DNA of 64,000 nt from Thunnus maccoyii (Eukaryota; Chordata; Actinopteri; Scombriformes; Scombridae): positions 11,412,990 through 11,476,989 of the forward strand of contig NC_056534.1 of assembly GCF_910596095.1 (NCBI RefSeq), read 5' to 3'. The notes under the pieces are model-generated. The model searched no databases and was not told the DNA's origin. It worked only from the letters and a program-made list of their open reading frames with translations. Made by a program: the position numbers and the translations under genes. Positions 37,701 to 48,222 of this stretch are shown in pieces (the stretch's first letter is position 1; every line of letters starts with the position of its first letter).

Positions 37701-40700
37701 AGCGGGAGAGAGCTTCAGGACTTGACAGGGAAAGGGAAAGGGAAAGGGACCGAGACAGAGACAGAGACAGAGGTCTGGGGTCTGAAAGAGAGAGGGACAG
37801 AGCCTCGGCGTCAGGCTCACAGAAGGCATCGGTTACAGTGGAGAGAGAAGCCGAAGGAGAGAGGTCAGGGAGGACGGAACGAAAGAACTCCAGTGGTAGA
37901 AGTGGAGGCGGGAGGTCGGTCTCTCTGGATAAACTGACCATCGCAGAAAAATCAGCCAGCACCAAGAAAGTAGTAGACCCTGAGGAGAAACCAAGCGTAT
38001 CCTCTAAGAGAGGAGAGGGGTCAGAAAGAGCCGCTAAATCTGACAGGTCTGTTAAATTTATTTACTCGCTGCTTGTTATGCATAGTATGATCAAAAGAAA
38101 GCATGATATAGTGCTTTTATCTGTAAATACAGTTGTTAAAGCATGTAATTATTTTCTCTTTTATTTCCCAGGAGTGTGTCCAAGGACAGAACAGAGAGGA
38201 GTGTCCCCTCAGGAGAGAAACCAGCTGCTGCTCACAGAGAAGGTAATTTGAATCACTGACTGTGTGCACCCATGTGAAGAGATGATAACTTTGATTTTGT
38301 CTTGTGCGGTGTAATTAGGCATAGATTAAACCTGAGTTTCTCTTCTCCTTCCCCCTCCTTTTCAGCAGTGAAAGATGCTGAGGTGTCTTCTGTGAAGAGC
38401 AAACCCAGGATCAGTCGAAAGGCTCTGACAAGCCACAGTGGGAGCTCCAGCAGGTGAGTACATTTTGTAGAGCAAGGATTTTATTTTATATTCCTAATAT
38501 GTGTTGGAGGCATGGATCAGTTGGTTGGTCGGTGCACCACTTTAGTCCAGACTGAAATATATCAACACCTATTTGATGGATTGTCATGTTTTTTTAGAGA
38601 CAGACATTCATGGTTACAAATGTATCTTGATGACTTTAGTGGCTCATTTGCGTTTCCTCTTGAGTCACCATGAGGTTGACATTTGTGTTATTGAGTGAAA
38701 TGCCTCAACAACTATTAAATGGATTGCAGTTAAATTTGGTTCAAACATTCATGTACCCTTCAGGATGATTTTTATTAACTTTGGTGATGCCTTGATTTTT
38801 CATCTAGCACCATCATCAGGTTAAAAATTCATCAGGTTTATGACTAAATACTTGAAAAACTGTTGACATTCCCATCAGCCTCAGCTGTGGTTTGTTTACT
38901 GTGAATTAGCTGTTGTTAGCATGCTAACATGCTAAACTAAGGTGTACACAGTAAACATGGCCTGGTCATTGCTCATTGGTCATATTAGCATGCTGATGTT
39001 TGTATTTAGCTCAAAGCACTGATGTGCCTAAATACAGCATCACAGAGCCACTTTAATCGCTGTAGACTCTTATTATTGTTATATTGTGTGTTGCTTTTAT
39101 GTTTCTGACTGTGTTGTTTGTTGTCACTGATGCGTTCCTGTGATGTATTTGTTAAATCCCTGGCTGCACACCAGATGTCCTTCAGGATAATACATAATTG
39201 GCCTAAATAGATATTCTGTACTATACTAAAATACCATTAGTGTGTTTTAGTATAGTGAAGTGGGTGTAAATGTTGGCTTGTCTGTTTCGGAAAGTTACAG
39301 AAATGGCTGTGCAAAGCCAAAGGAGGGGGTTTAATTGGCTTTTCCACCGTTCGATAAGCATGTCTGATGGAGTATACAGCCGCACTCAGTCGAAGGAGAA
39401 AAGAAGTCTTCACCTTGCAGCCCTTTCTCTTGTAAAAGTGAAACATAAAATACTTCAAATGCATGAATCTTACATTCGTCTCACTTGATCATGTATGATT
39501 TTTAGTTACAGCTCATTCCATTAATCTGTCATCAGTCATATACTCTCCAGTCAGGCTCTTTTGAAGCCGTTGGAAGGATTTCCCCCGACAATAAGCATTT
39601 TTCAGTTTTTCTGAAAGTCTTTTTGAGCTCTCTGATCCGTTTCTGCAACAAAGGAGATGCTTTTCGACTCTTTTTAACTCATCAGAAATTGATTTCCTCT
39701 GTGGCAGCAAAATATGTTTCACAAGCCATTAGAAACTCCTTTAGGTTCAACTGGGCTGACAAAACACTTTTTGGGCTGACTAAGTCTAATACGAGAATGT
39801 TTTTGGTATCTGTAACCAAGCACAGGTCTTATATTGTATTAGGAAGATTGATTGGACATGATCAGGCATTTTCATAAATAATTTTCAATATGCATTTTTT
39901 GTTTGTTTGTTTTTTCTAAACAGTAGGTCAAGTCAAGAGACGAAACAGGACTCAGAAAAAGACCAGAGGAGTGCATCCTCCAAACCTACAGAGCAGCCTC
40001 TGCCTAGCCCTGTGAACAGCCGTGGCCGCAGCCGCAGCCCCAGCATCAGCCCAGCACCCAGCCCTGCCAGGGAGGAGCCGCTCATTCAAGCTCCCCCTCG
40101 CTCCAAGTGGGAGAGAGAAGATGATGAAGAGGGGCAGGAAAACGGTCTAAGCGCACCTAAGGAGCCCTCACCGTTGCCGCAGAGGGGCCGAGGCAGAGAG
40201 GGGCAGACTGAAGCACCTAAACCTGTCAGGAGCGAGGGCCGGGATGCTGCAAGGGAGGAGAGGAGAGGAGTAGTGAGGGAGGAGAAGAAAGGGAGAGCGC
40301 CAAGGGAGGAAGGTAAAGGTGGCAGGGCAGCGCAGGCAAATTCTGACAAACCAACCAAAACTAAAATCGTGAGGGAAGAGGGGAGAGGCGTCCGAGAAGA
40401 AGGGAGAGCTGGAGCAAGAGAGGAAGGAAGAGGGGGAGGAGGAAGAGAGGAGGGAAGAGGAATGCCTGGGAAGGAGGAGAGAGCAGCAGAAGGCAGAGGC
40501 GGCGGAGGAGGAGGACGAGAGGAGAGCCGTGGCCCAGAGCCCAGGAGACAGCGTTTGTGCTCTGACCTGGGTCGTGAGACCGACGAGGCCGCCTTCGTCC
40601 CGGACTACAGCGAAGGAGAAGGCTCGGACACGGAGAGAGGGAGGAGCGGCAGCCCCAGCCCGTCCATCGGCCAACAATCCCACAGCCCCTCCCCTAGCAA

Positions 40701-40923
40701 CCACAGCGACTCGGCAACCACCTCCACCACCACAGCGGACAAGAAGAAGAAGAAACACAAGAAACACAAAAAACACAAAAAGCACAAGAAGCACAACAGC
40801 CAGGAGAAAGAGGGAGAACCCAAGGAGCACAAGCACAAACACAAGAAGAAGAAACACAAAAAGAACAAGGACAAAGATGGAGAGGAAAAGGAAGAGAAAG
40901 CAGAGGAGGGCGCACCTTGCTAA
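26976..40923 (+). CDS. rbbp6: E3 ubiquitin ligase RBBP6
   Basis: RBBP6 (Mpe1 in yeast) is a nuclear protein of the cleavage and polyadenylation machinery and a RING-type ubiquitin ligase that binds RB and p53. Twenty coding exons: 26976-27141, 28326-28425, 28661-28700, 31290-31331, 31462-31550, 31638-31734, 31861-32003, 32203-32375, 32807-32910, 33044-33390, 33824-33902, 34450-34507, 34598-34655, 34759-35085, 35239-35334, 35464-37072, 37391-38046, 38172-38242, 38366-38453, 39924-40923. All borders are GT-AG and the sum is 5,343 nt, exactly 1,780 codons plus stop, against about 1,792 aa in human. Domain order: DWNN, zinc knuckle, RING, Pro-rich, RS, Lys-rich tail. The start ATG has A at -3 and opens the conserved MSCVHYKFSSKL. 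Confidence 0.97.
27263..27582. mobile_element. hAT-type MITE copy in rbbp6 intron 1
   Basis: The ends TAGAGCTGCAAC and TTTGCAGCTCTA are inverted repeats. The flanking 8-mers AAGGTTTG (27255-27262) and AAAGTTTG (27583-27590) match at seven of eight bases, an old target-site duplication. Confidence 0.8.
28701..31289. other. rbbp6: rbbp6 intron 3
   Basis: At 2.6 kb, the longest rbbp6 intron. It starts with GTATGT, and the frame of exon 3 stays open through it to 28964. No repeat that I recognise fills it, unlike neighbouring introns. AATAAA at 29818-29823, followed by a G/T-rich stretch, could be an intronic polyadenylation site. A frame at 29750-29959 overlaps this site and is not coding-like. 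Confidence 0.6.
29818..29823 (+). promoter_or_regulatory. rbbp6: candidate intronic polyadenylation signal in rbbp6
   Basis: A canonical AATAAA followed by GTTGTTCAGTGGTTCAGTGT, a suitable G/U-rich element. It would end a short transcript carrying only the DWNN exons. Confidence 0.35.
31290..32003 (+). CDS. rbbp6: rbbp6 exons 4-7 with CCHC zinc knuckle
   Basis: Exons 31290-31331 and 31462-31550 encode SLAQLTKTANLVDANASEED and HEYDPI. Exon 31638-31734 contains the CX2CX4HX4C zinc knuckle C161-Y-R-C164-GKAG-H169-YIRQ-C174, an RNA-binding module of polyadenylation factors. Exon 31861-32003 carries GIPQSFMVK and GAMLTSTGEYAIPAIDA, conserved linker sequence in human RBBP6. Confidence 0.94.
32203..32910 (+). 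CDS. rbbp6: rbbp6 RING-domain exons 8-9
   Basis: Residues about 226-318. After an acidic SSSEDDSDPIPDELL the RING begins: C260-PI-C263, then CCGNSYCDDC (275-284), then C297-YT-C300, followed by SDVSPDNLIANKFLRQ. All zinc ligands expected from human are present. The human sequence at the last pair is CPTC; here it is CYTC, so the proline that usually sits in this RING loop near the E2 surface is replaced. The domain recruits E2 enzymes and is required for ubiquitin ligase activity. Confidence 0.95.
33044..35085 (+). CDS. rbbp6: rbbp6 proline-rich exons 10-14
   Basis: Exon 10 (33044-33390) opens with the conserved AVNNFKNETGYTKHVRKQV and then becomes Pro/Thr/Ala-rich. Exons 11-13 are short (79, 58 and 58 nt) and little conserved. 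Exon 14 (34759-35085) is Pro/Tyr-rich (MYPPPPQPYPPPYA) and ends with QPPLSKEDFYRQR, matching human APPLSREEFYREQ. The region is probably disordered and may bind SH3/WW-type partners. Exon borders 11-13 rest on phase and splice consensus rather than on similarity. Confidence 0.88.
35239..37072 (+). CDS. rbbp6: rbbp6 RS-rich exons 15-16
   Basis: Exon 15 (35239-35334) encodes SKLDEFTKDFHKELMKYRNA, near-identical to human. Exon 16 (35464-37072) opens with an SR/RS domain (SRSPFSRSPYTRSRSRSRSR), continues with a basic-aromatic YRQWEKEYRDWYNKYYKDY that matches human YREWERKYREWYEKYYKGY, and contains DATPVRDEPMD as in human. The later part is Lys/Ser/Pro-rich. RS domains direct proteins to nuclear speckles and splicing complexes. 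Purine/pyrimidine bias here creates long meaningless antisense frames. Confidence 0.93.
37391..38453 (+). CDS. rbbp6: rbbp6 exons 17-19, charged region
   Basis: Exon 17 (37391-38046) begins RRIKLNRELGRKGSTET, matching human KKIKLNRETGKKIGSTE, and then runs into an Arg/Asp/Glu/Ser low-complexity tract (RERERERDRDRDRDR). Exons 38172-38242 and 38366-38453 are short and Ser/Lys-rich. The acceptor of exon 19 is a CAGCAG tandem (38363-38368), so one alanine may be optional. The donor of exon 17 is AG/GTCTGT, a weaker site. Confidence 0.88.
38454..39923. other. rbbp6: rbbp6 intron 19 with module repeat
   Basis: A 1.5-kb intron. About 38520-39060 is a copy of the dispersed repeat whose larger copy spans 48223-49840. 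The remainder shows no feature; several small frames at 39237-39877 are not coding-like. Confidence 0.7.
38520..39060 (+). repeat. 150-bp-module dispersed repeat
   Basis: Contains the repeated phrases ACTATTAAATGGATTGCAGT, CAAACATTCATGTACCCTTC and TAGCACCATCATCAGG, then the block TTAGCATGCTAACATGCTAA. The same phrases recur at 46295-46620 (inverted) and 48223-49840. Confidence 0.75.
39924..40923 (+). CDS. rbbp6: rbbp6 last coding exon 20
   Basis: After a CAGTAG tandem acceptor (39921-39926) the exon encodes SSQETKQDS, a Ser/Pro segment, an Arg/Glu/Gly repeat region (REEGRG units), the conserved LGRETDEAAFVPDYSEGEG (human LTRETDEAAFEPDYNES), SPSPSNHSDSATTS, and a Lys/His tail HKKHKKHKKHKKHN like human. 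The stop TAA is at 40921-40923. The ending EKAEEGAPC differs from the human KSVTV. Confidence 0.94.
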
Positions 40924-42290
40924 CAGGGGCTAAACTAAGCCTGCTGGCTGAAATCTGTAACCTTGTGTATTAATAAGGAGAAAATGATAAATCTGCTAAC
41001 ATTTGCAAGCCCCTCTCTGTGCCAGGGAATAGACAGAATAGGTCTTTAGCTGTCTATGACCTTGCAGGACACTGGTGGAGGGCCGTCTGTCTGGCTGTTA
41101 TTCTAACACTTACTGTTACTGCAGCTTTCCAAACCTACACGGTACTTTTGTTGTGCCTGAATCGCAGCATTATGAGCGCTGCTGAGGTCTCTTTAATGTT
41201 CTTATGAACGTCTTCGGTGACTCTGGGTCAGAAAAACAGAGGGAGTGCTGTTGTACTGCACTGTTGTCATCAGCCAGAAAGGACTTGATGATAATAACTG
41301 ATCACACAGCAGTGAATCTAAACGGATAGGAATAACAAACACTGTACTCAGGGATGTGATTGCTTCTTTGTAGAGGAGAAATTACTGTTTCTTTGCCTCT
41401 GATTCATTGTAAATAGAGATGAACTGTTCCTCCACATAATTTTTCCTCAGTTTGTTTTGCTCACATCCCTGTGTGCTGTTCAAGGCTTAAATACGGAATA
41501 ACCTTCATTGCTGTGAGGGCCATTGTAAGCTCTTTTTGAAGGATCTTACGAGCGGTTTTGCATGTTTTAGCACATTAACTACAGATTGTGTGTACTTTCC
41601 ATTACTGCTAACCATTTTCCACCTTGATAATCTCATCTTCAGGCAGATATTGGTTTCAGGATATGTCAGTACAGTTATTATTTTTTAAGTTTTTGGTTTA
41701 AGTTGTGTTACTATTTCATGTAAAGACTTAAAAACTCAGCTTGTTTGGAAAACATTTAAGCAAACATAGACACTGGGAAAAACGTCATGTGACTTTTAAA
41801 TGAAGGTGACAAATGCTCTCAGATGGGATGACCTGTCTACACAGAGATTAAGTCACTACAAGTCCATTTTTCAAGTTTAACATGATGGAAATCTTGTACT
41901 TTCCTGAAATATTATGGAATTATTTGGAGATTATCAGCAGTAATTTATTTGTGATTAATCGGCTAAAACTTGCAAAATTAACAGTAATGGTCTTTGACGT
42001 TAAAGCAGACGTTTATGCATTCATGCTACACTGGATTGTATTATCTAGGATGTGTTTATTAATAATGACAAATCAGTCTGCATGTTTTTGTTCCCAAGGT
42101 GCAGTGGTTGTCTATCACGTTGTGTGTGTGTGTGAGTGAATGTGTGTGTGTGTGTGTGTGTCAGAGTGAAAGTGAAATGTGACAGAAATGAGACAAATGG
42201 GAGGACTGGTGTTCTTACAAATGAGTTGTTCCTTTTTTTTTAATTAAAATGTTTTGACCTCATGAAAATGTCTGAGTTGTATTTTATCAA
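40924..42290 (+). other. rbbp6: rbbp6 3' UTR (probable)
   Basis: About 1.3 kb without coding signal, AT-rich, with a GT repeat at 42119-42162. It ends near ATTAAA (42243-42248), followed by TGAAAATGTCTGAGTTGTAT, a reasonable polyadenylation context. Small frames at 41019-41207 and 41882-42139 have no support. Confidence 0.55.
42243..42248 (+). promoter_or_regulatory. rbbp6: candidate rbbp6 polyadenylation signal
   Basis: ATTAAA after a T run, with a G/U-rich element (GTCTGAGTTGTATTTT) 20-40 bases downstream. Confidence 0.45.
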
Positions 42291-43324
42291 TCACTGAGTT
42301 ACTAGTGTATAATTACTACACATATGAAGGTTAAATGTACTGTGTTGTGCAAAATTGGCAAAGTGGAAACATTTGGACATTTAAGTGCAACGTTGAAGTA
42401 TTTCAGGTTTTTATAATTACAACATTTTATACAGACCAGAAAGTATAAGCGATTCATATGAAGCCCAAACATTAGGCTATGAGGAACAGTGAAAATGATC
42501 ACACTGATATAGAAGGAAATATTTTTAAAAATCTGTTAAAATTCAAATGTAATTCTGACGTCTAGTACCTTTGCTCTGGATTTGTTGTAAAAAGCAAACA
42601 GTTTATCTTCCAATAATCTTTCGTTGATGTCAACACACTGTAAAATCCCATTTTTAAACATCACATCAGCCTCTCGATGCGATTTCAACCTGTCACTGTT
42701 CAACACTCATCAGTGGGCATCAGCAGCTCAAATGTTATATAATATAATACAGTAGTTATAGTGCTGTCAGTGATTATGAAATTAACTTAAAATATCTGGA
42801 GTATTAAAGATAACTGCAACAGTCCAAAATAATATAGTGGAATAATTTCTGCCAAAATACTGTATTTTACCACAGTCTAATCCAGATTTATTAAACAACA
42901 TAAATGAGTAAGGTCGTTATAAATAAACCACAAAGTAATTTGTACAGTAACTAAGGTTACAATAGTATTACTAGGAAAGAGAATATGCTTAAATATATAA
43001 GTGATAATGTTTTATTCTTGATGCACTCTCTCGATTTCAGCATATTTTTTTACGAGTGCCCTCATTGATCTTATCTGAAAGTGTAAAACAAGCACCATAA
43101 AATGATTTTGAGTGCTCATCCAGAGACAGCTGACTACTCTGTATTCATATTCCTTGTGTATATTGCAGTTTTATATTCTTCAAATTAAAATAGTCATGTT
43201 TCTAGTGGAGACTTGAATCAGTTTAGCTGTCAGTTGTGTGTGGATCACATTCTTTGTAGCTATATATATATATCGATCTATAATTTTAATTGTCCTTTTT
43301 CCATACTGTAAGTTTGTTATCTTG

Positions 43325-43535
43325 GTCTATCTGTACTCTGAACATCTGTTGCACGTCTGTCTGTCCTGGAAGAGGAATCCGTCCTCCTCTGTTGCTCTTC
43401 CTGAGTTTTTACTTACATAGATCCAGGGTCTTAGGATAGAGGATGTCGTATGCTTTAAGACTGTAAAGCCCCCTTTGGCAAATTTGTGGTGTGTGTGATT
43501 TGTGTGATATTGGGCTGTATAAATAAAAAATGACA
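43325..43535 (+). mobile_element. retroelement 3' tail (LINE/SINE-type)
   Basis: GAACATCTGTTGCACGTCTG, CCTGGAAGAGGAATCCGTCC, TCCTCTGTTGCTCTTCCTGA, GGATGTCGTATGCTTTAAGA and ATTGGGCTGTATAAATAAA follow in the order of a very common teleost retroelement 3' tail that I recall. It is 5'-truncated and no reverse transcriptase is present. Confidence 0.7.
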
Positions 43536-44470
43536 TGACCACACATTAGTTTCCTGTGCTTTCCAGGGCTCATTCTGTTCCTCTGTGATCCCACCATCTA
43601 ACACTGTGTAATTAAAATTTACTATAGTTGCAGCTTTTTTCCTTTTTTTCCCTCCTTCCTCTTTTGCATGATAATTTATCCTCTTTTAATGATCTACATC
43701 TTCATTTTGAGATGAAAGTAGATTTTTGTTCATTATAGCTGAGTAGAGCGGTAGGCTGATGACCTTTCAACCAAAATTATATTAATATCGATGATATTTA
43801 AGTAATATCAACTTACAAGCATTAACTTTATAATCAAAATTATTTCAGCCAAAATTATAAAAACCTACTTTAAAGCTAATACAAAAAAATGTATCAATAA
43901 AACTGATTTTTATGTGTTATTCTGTATTAACTTGCTTTTAATGTGAATGATGATCTTCCATGCAACGACAGCAACATGGACATGATGACTAGACCTTTTT
44001 GAATATTTAATTATGTGCTTCTGTTTTTAGTACTGAAATATGTACCACAGATATTTGTTACAGGAAGACAAACAACACATACCACACATACAGTACGGGT
44101 GACAAAATAAGATGTACTGCAGCACATTGAGTGTCAGATATATTTGGAAATAACTAGATTTTTCAGAGAGGATGGAGTACGTCCTCGAAAGCAGTTCTTC
44201 AGACACAATGGTGAGTTCCAGAGTCTTTGGCAGCTCATTCCTTTACAAACATGAATAATTAAAATAAAACGTCCCAGAGGGAGACAAGTGCAGTGAGACA
44301 AAGTGAACACTGTGTGGAGCTGTAACTCCTACAACTTATAACGTGAGGGGGAAGCCGATTAACAATAAAAAAATTTCTCTCATATGCCTCATCTCTAAAA
44401 TATAACCCCACATGTCACTACCTCTCTCTCTCTCTCCCAGAGTACACAGTAATAAGCTTCATTGTGTTAG

Positions 44471-44878
44471 TGTGTGTGTGTGTGCGTGTGTGTGTGTGTG
44501 TGTGTGTGGTAAGTGTGTGTACCTTGTCAGTGCGATGGCGTGACTGGTGGATCACACAGAAAACAGACTGAAGGCAGGAGATGGGTTCACAGACGGGTTG
44601 AGGGAACACTGAGAAACAAGAGAGCAGCAGATGTATAACAGTACAGCAGTACATAAAAGCACACTCACAGCTTGACAGCTTAGTCCATACATTGTGTGTG
44701 TGTGTGTGTGTGTGTGTGCGTGCGTCCACGTGCATGCATATATATATATTTAAGGTCATCCTTAATGGACTCAGAGATCAGTGAGACCATTAGAGAAGAT
44801 TAATATATTGTTTTAACCCCAGATTATCATCACAACTCATTATTCCTCTCATCTGCCATCCTGCAAGGTTTACTCTGA

Positions 44879-44922
<44 letters not shown>
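44471..44922. repeat. three GT microsatellites
   Basis: GT runs at about 44471-44509, 44695-44718 and 44880-44922 within 450 bases. All antisense threonine-histidine frames here are translations of these runs. Confidence 0.95.
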
Positions 44923-44923
<1 letters not shown>

Positions 44924-45472
44924 TGCGGGTCCACACGTGTGCGCGCATGTGTGCACCTGTTATCTGCTTGAGCATTTGTGTGTCTGCTTGTGTTTTGTCT
45001 TACAAGCATGACATCATTTCCTGTCATCAAGGCCAAAGGTTGCTAAGCAACTTCATTTCTGCCGATTGTCAGAAAAGATGCTTCTCCGGCTTCTCTCCTC
45101 TGACTGGCTCGCAACCTAACTCTCTCTTATGCCTCTCGTCATAAATGTAATGTCTAAGGGAGAAGCTGGCTTTGTGCGCATGATTTCACATTTGTATGGA
45201 CCAGTGTGCATTTGTGCTCGCATACACGGAGCAGGATAAAAGGTGAGAGAAAGAGGATGTATTGTCTGACTCCTAGAACTAATAAAGAGGAGAAGTCAGT
45301 AATGTTGCTGCATGTGAATCTCTTCAGTTGTTTGTCTAAAATACAGCAAAACATCTGAGGTTGAGATGTTTATTATGCTGCTGAAAAAGTTGCTTACATC
45401 TTTGATTTGTGATTCTGAAAGCAACTGCTTTTTTAAAATGTCATATTTCACATATTTGCAGTATTTTCAATT

Positions 45473-45715
45473 AGAGCTGCAATGATTAGTTGATTAATCA
45501 ATTAGTTGACAACAATCAAATCAATCACCAACTATTTTGATAATCAAGTGATGAAGCAGAAAATCCAAATTCTCTGACTCAAGCTTCTTAAATGTGAATA
45601 TTTTCTGGTTTCTTTACTCCTCTATGACAGTACTCTGAATATCTTTGGGTTGTTGACTGTCAGGATGAAGGACAGATTAAACGATAATGAAAATAATCAT
45701 TAGTTGCAGCCATAC
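45473..45715. repeat. hAT-type MITE copy
   Basis: Left end TAGAGCTGCAATGATTAG, right end TTAGTTGCAGCCATA. Internal AATGTGAATATTTTCTGGTT and TGAATATCTTTGGGTTGT match the copy at 20386. The copy is internally deleted. No target duplication is clear. Confidence 0.7.
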
Positions 45716-46294
45716 TTTAGATTACAGACCACAAATTACAGTGTAAATATTTTGTGCATACAGAGAATCAATAAAACACTTACAAGGTGTAAGGACACAT
45801 GTAGGAGAGGACAGGAGGTCAGGGAATAAGAGGGTTACAAATATTTTTTTAAATTACAGAGTACCGATTCAGTAATAACAAGGCAGGTTGATATTGTTAC
45901 TGGGCAACAAGACATGCACCCTGTTTTCATGAGTGAGACAGTTTACTATACAGTTGTGCAGCACCACAAAACTACAGTCTCCAAAATGACCATAACGTTG
46001 AATCAACACCTATCTATGAAAACCTTAATTCAGGTAGGATTTTTGCAGGGTTGTTGCATTAGACTACATTAGTTTATGCTAGGTGGACCAACAACAAGAA
46101 TTCAACAATTCAACACGGACTCTTTTCTCCTGGACTAACAGTATCATAGTACAGTATAGAATATAAATATGGGTCTATAAGGTATTATCCTGAAGGAAAT
46201 TTGGTTTGCAGAACAGGATTTAACACATACATCACAGGAATGTATCAATGAAATATAGTCAAAAACCTAAATGGTATTCCCTGTATAACAATAT

Positions 46295-46620
46295 TATGAG
46301 TCTACAGACATGGAAGTGGCCCAGTGAGGCTGTACTAAGGCACATCAGCACTTTATGCTAATATTTGCATTTTAATATGCTCACAATGACAAAGCTAACA
46401 TGCTGGTGATTAGCAGCGGGTACAGTGTTTACCATGGATATTTGGTCAGAAACCTGATATGGACAAATTAAGATTTTGACCTGATGATGGCGCTAGAGGA
46501 AAAGTTAAGACATCACTAATAGGATTCACCCTCTGGGGGCCATGAATTTCATGGCAGTCCCTTAGTTGTTGGGATATTTCAGTCTGGACAAAAGTGACAC
46601 TAACGTGGCTAAAAAAATAC
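46295..46620 (-). repeat. 150-bp-module dispersed repeat, inverted
   Basis: On the minus strand it reads the same phrases as 38520-39060 (for example AATATCCCAACAACTAAGGG, GACTGCCATGAAATTCATGG, TAGCGCCATCATCAGG). Confidence 0.7.
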
Positions 46621-48222
46621 CTATTTCATTAATGTTTCTTAGAATATGCTTCTTGCAGATTTTTCTAGCCCAAGTATCATGTAGTTTTCACCCATTTACT
46701 ATATCACACCATGAATATAGTCAAACTAATGATTATACTGTAATTTTTCTAATTTATTTATACTATAACTACTTTTTGAGTCCGTCATACATAAAAGTAT
46801 ATCAGTACTGTCTCCCTGTTTTACCTACACTTCATGTTGGTCTCTTGTATGTAACCTGTAATTTGTTACTATGAAACACTTTTGTACCACTCTTTAACAT
46901 CTTCTCTAATGAGATACTTTAAAAAAGTACTTAATTTATTTCTAGGTCTTGCAAATTTATTGCTCTCTTATTCCATATCATCCTCATTTAAATAAATCTT
47001 ATGAGTATTTTATTGATACGTAGTGTATATACAAACAATGTGACTTGCAGGCTTTAATCTAACGAGTTTCCATAAATGCCTACAACAGTGTAAGTAAACA
47101 ATAAGGCAAAGACTGAAGGGCAGAAGAAACAAATTTACTGTCAACAGAGACACATAATTACTGTTGTCTTCTTTGTCGCCCTACTCTGAAAACTGATGCT
47201 TTAAGACGTTGACACTGACACCTCTGACCACGGTGTGTGTGTATGTGTGTGTGTGTGTGTGTGTGTATGTGTGTGCGTGCGTGTGCGTGTGTGCTCACAC
47301 TCCGTCACCTCTTCATGCACTACTACTGTAACCAGGTCAAGTAAAATAGGCAGGCTCAGTGTCACACTGCTCCTGTGTTCCTGCACACGTGTGTGCATGT
47401 ACAGTATGTGTGTGTGTGTGTGTGTGTTCATGCTCTGTATCAGGATGTGCCCTCAGGTGGTTGTCATGGCAATTTCAACGACCGATCAAGATTATTGATC
47501 TGTAATCGAATTCCCACAGTGTGTGTGTGCGTATTGCTGACAATGGCATGGAATAAAACACTTCCCCATATATTATGTTATGTAACGGTCATCATGGAAA
47601 CACACCCATGGGGCGCCTACCACTCACTGATAATAATGTTTGGCCTAGATACTCATCCTCAACTGATAACAGAGGGAATGTATTTTTGTGTGTGTGTGTA
47701 TGTGTGTGTGTGCATTTCAGTGACTAATGTAAACCAGCATTTGAACACACCACACTGACAGAGCTGGAGTAAAAAATGCATGAAATGATTCTGTGGAGCA
47801 GAAAGAGTCTTGCATGAGTTACACGAGACAGTAAGTGTGAGAAGGATGAGACGAGCTGGAAGGAGAGGGAAAACAAATGGGAATGGGAGTGGACATACAC
47901 AGCCAGGGAGAACCTACAACAACTGATTACTACCAACACACACGCAAACACACACATACAAAGAGGCTTACAACAATGCCCATCGCTTCTCCTCCCAGGG
48001 AGAGTAAGATATTAGTTCAAGAGGTCTGTGTGAGCCTTTGTGTGGTTCAATGTGTCCTAGATTCTTAAACTCTGTTGTTGAGATACACTAAATGTTTGAT
48101 GTATGCTGCTGCTGTTAGAGTCATTATGATGGCTGCGAGCAGTCTGTCTGCTGTGGGTGTTGATTGGGTATTGCACGGTGTTTCCCTACTCTGAGTGAAA
48201 AACTCATCTCAGTTTTTAGCCA

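Noticed and set aside
37411-37965. 184-residue minus-strand frame rich in Leu/Ser
   Set aside because: It is the antisense of the Arg/Glu/Ser low-complexity coding exon of rbbp6; no independent signal.
40168-40857. 229-residue minus-strand frame with hydrophobic Leu/Val/Phe runs
   Set aside because: Antisense of Lys/Arg/Glu-rich rbbp6 exon 20; purine bias on the + strand removes stops on the other strand.
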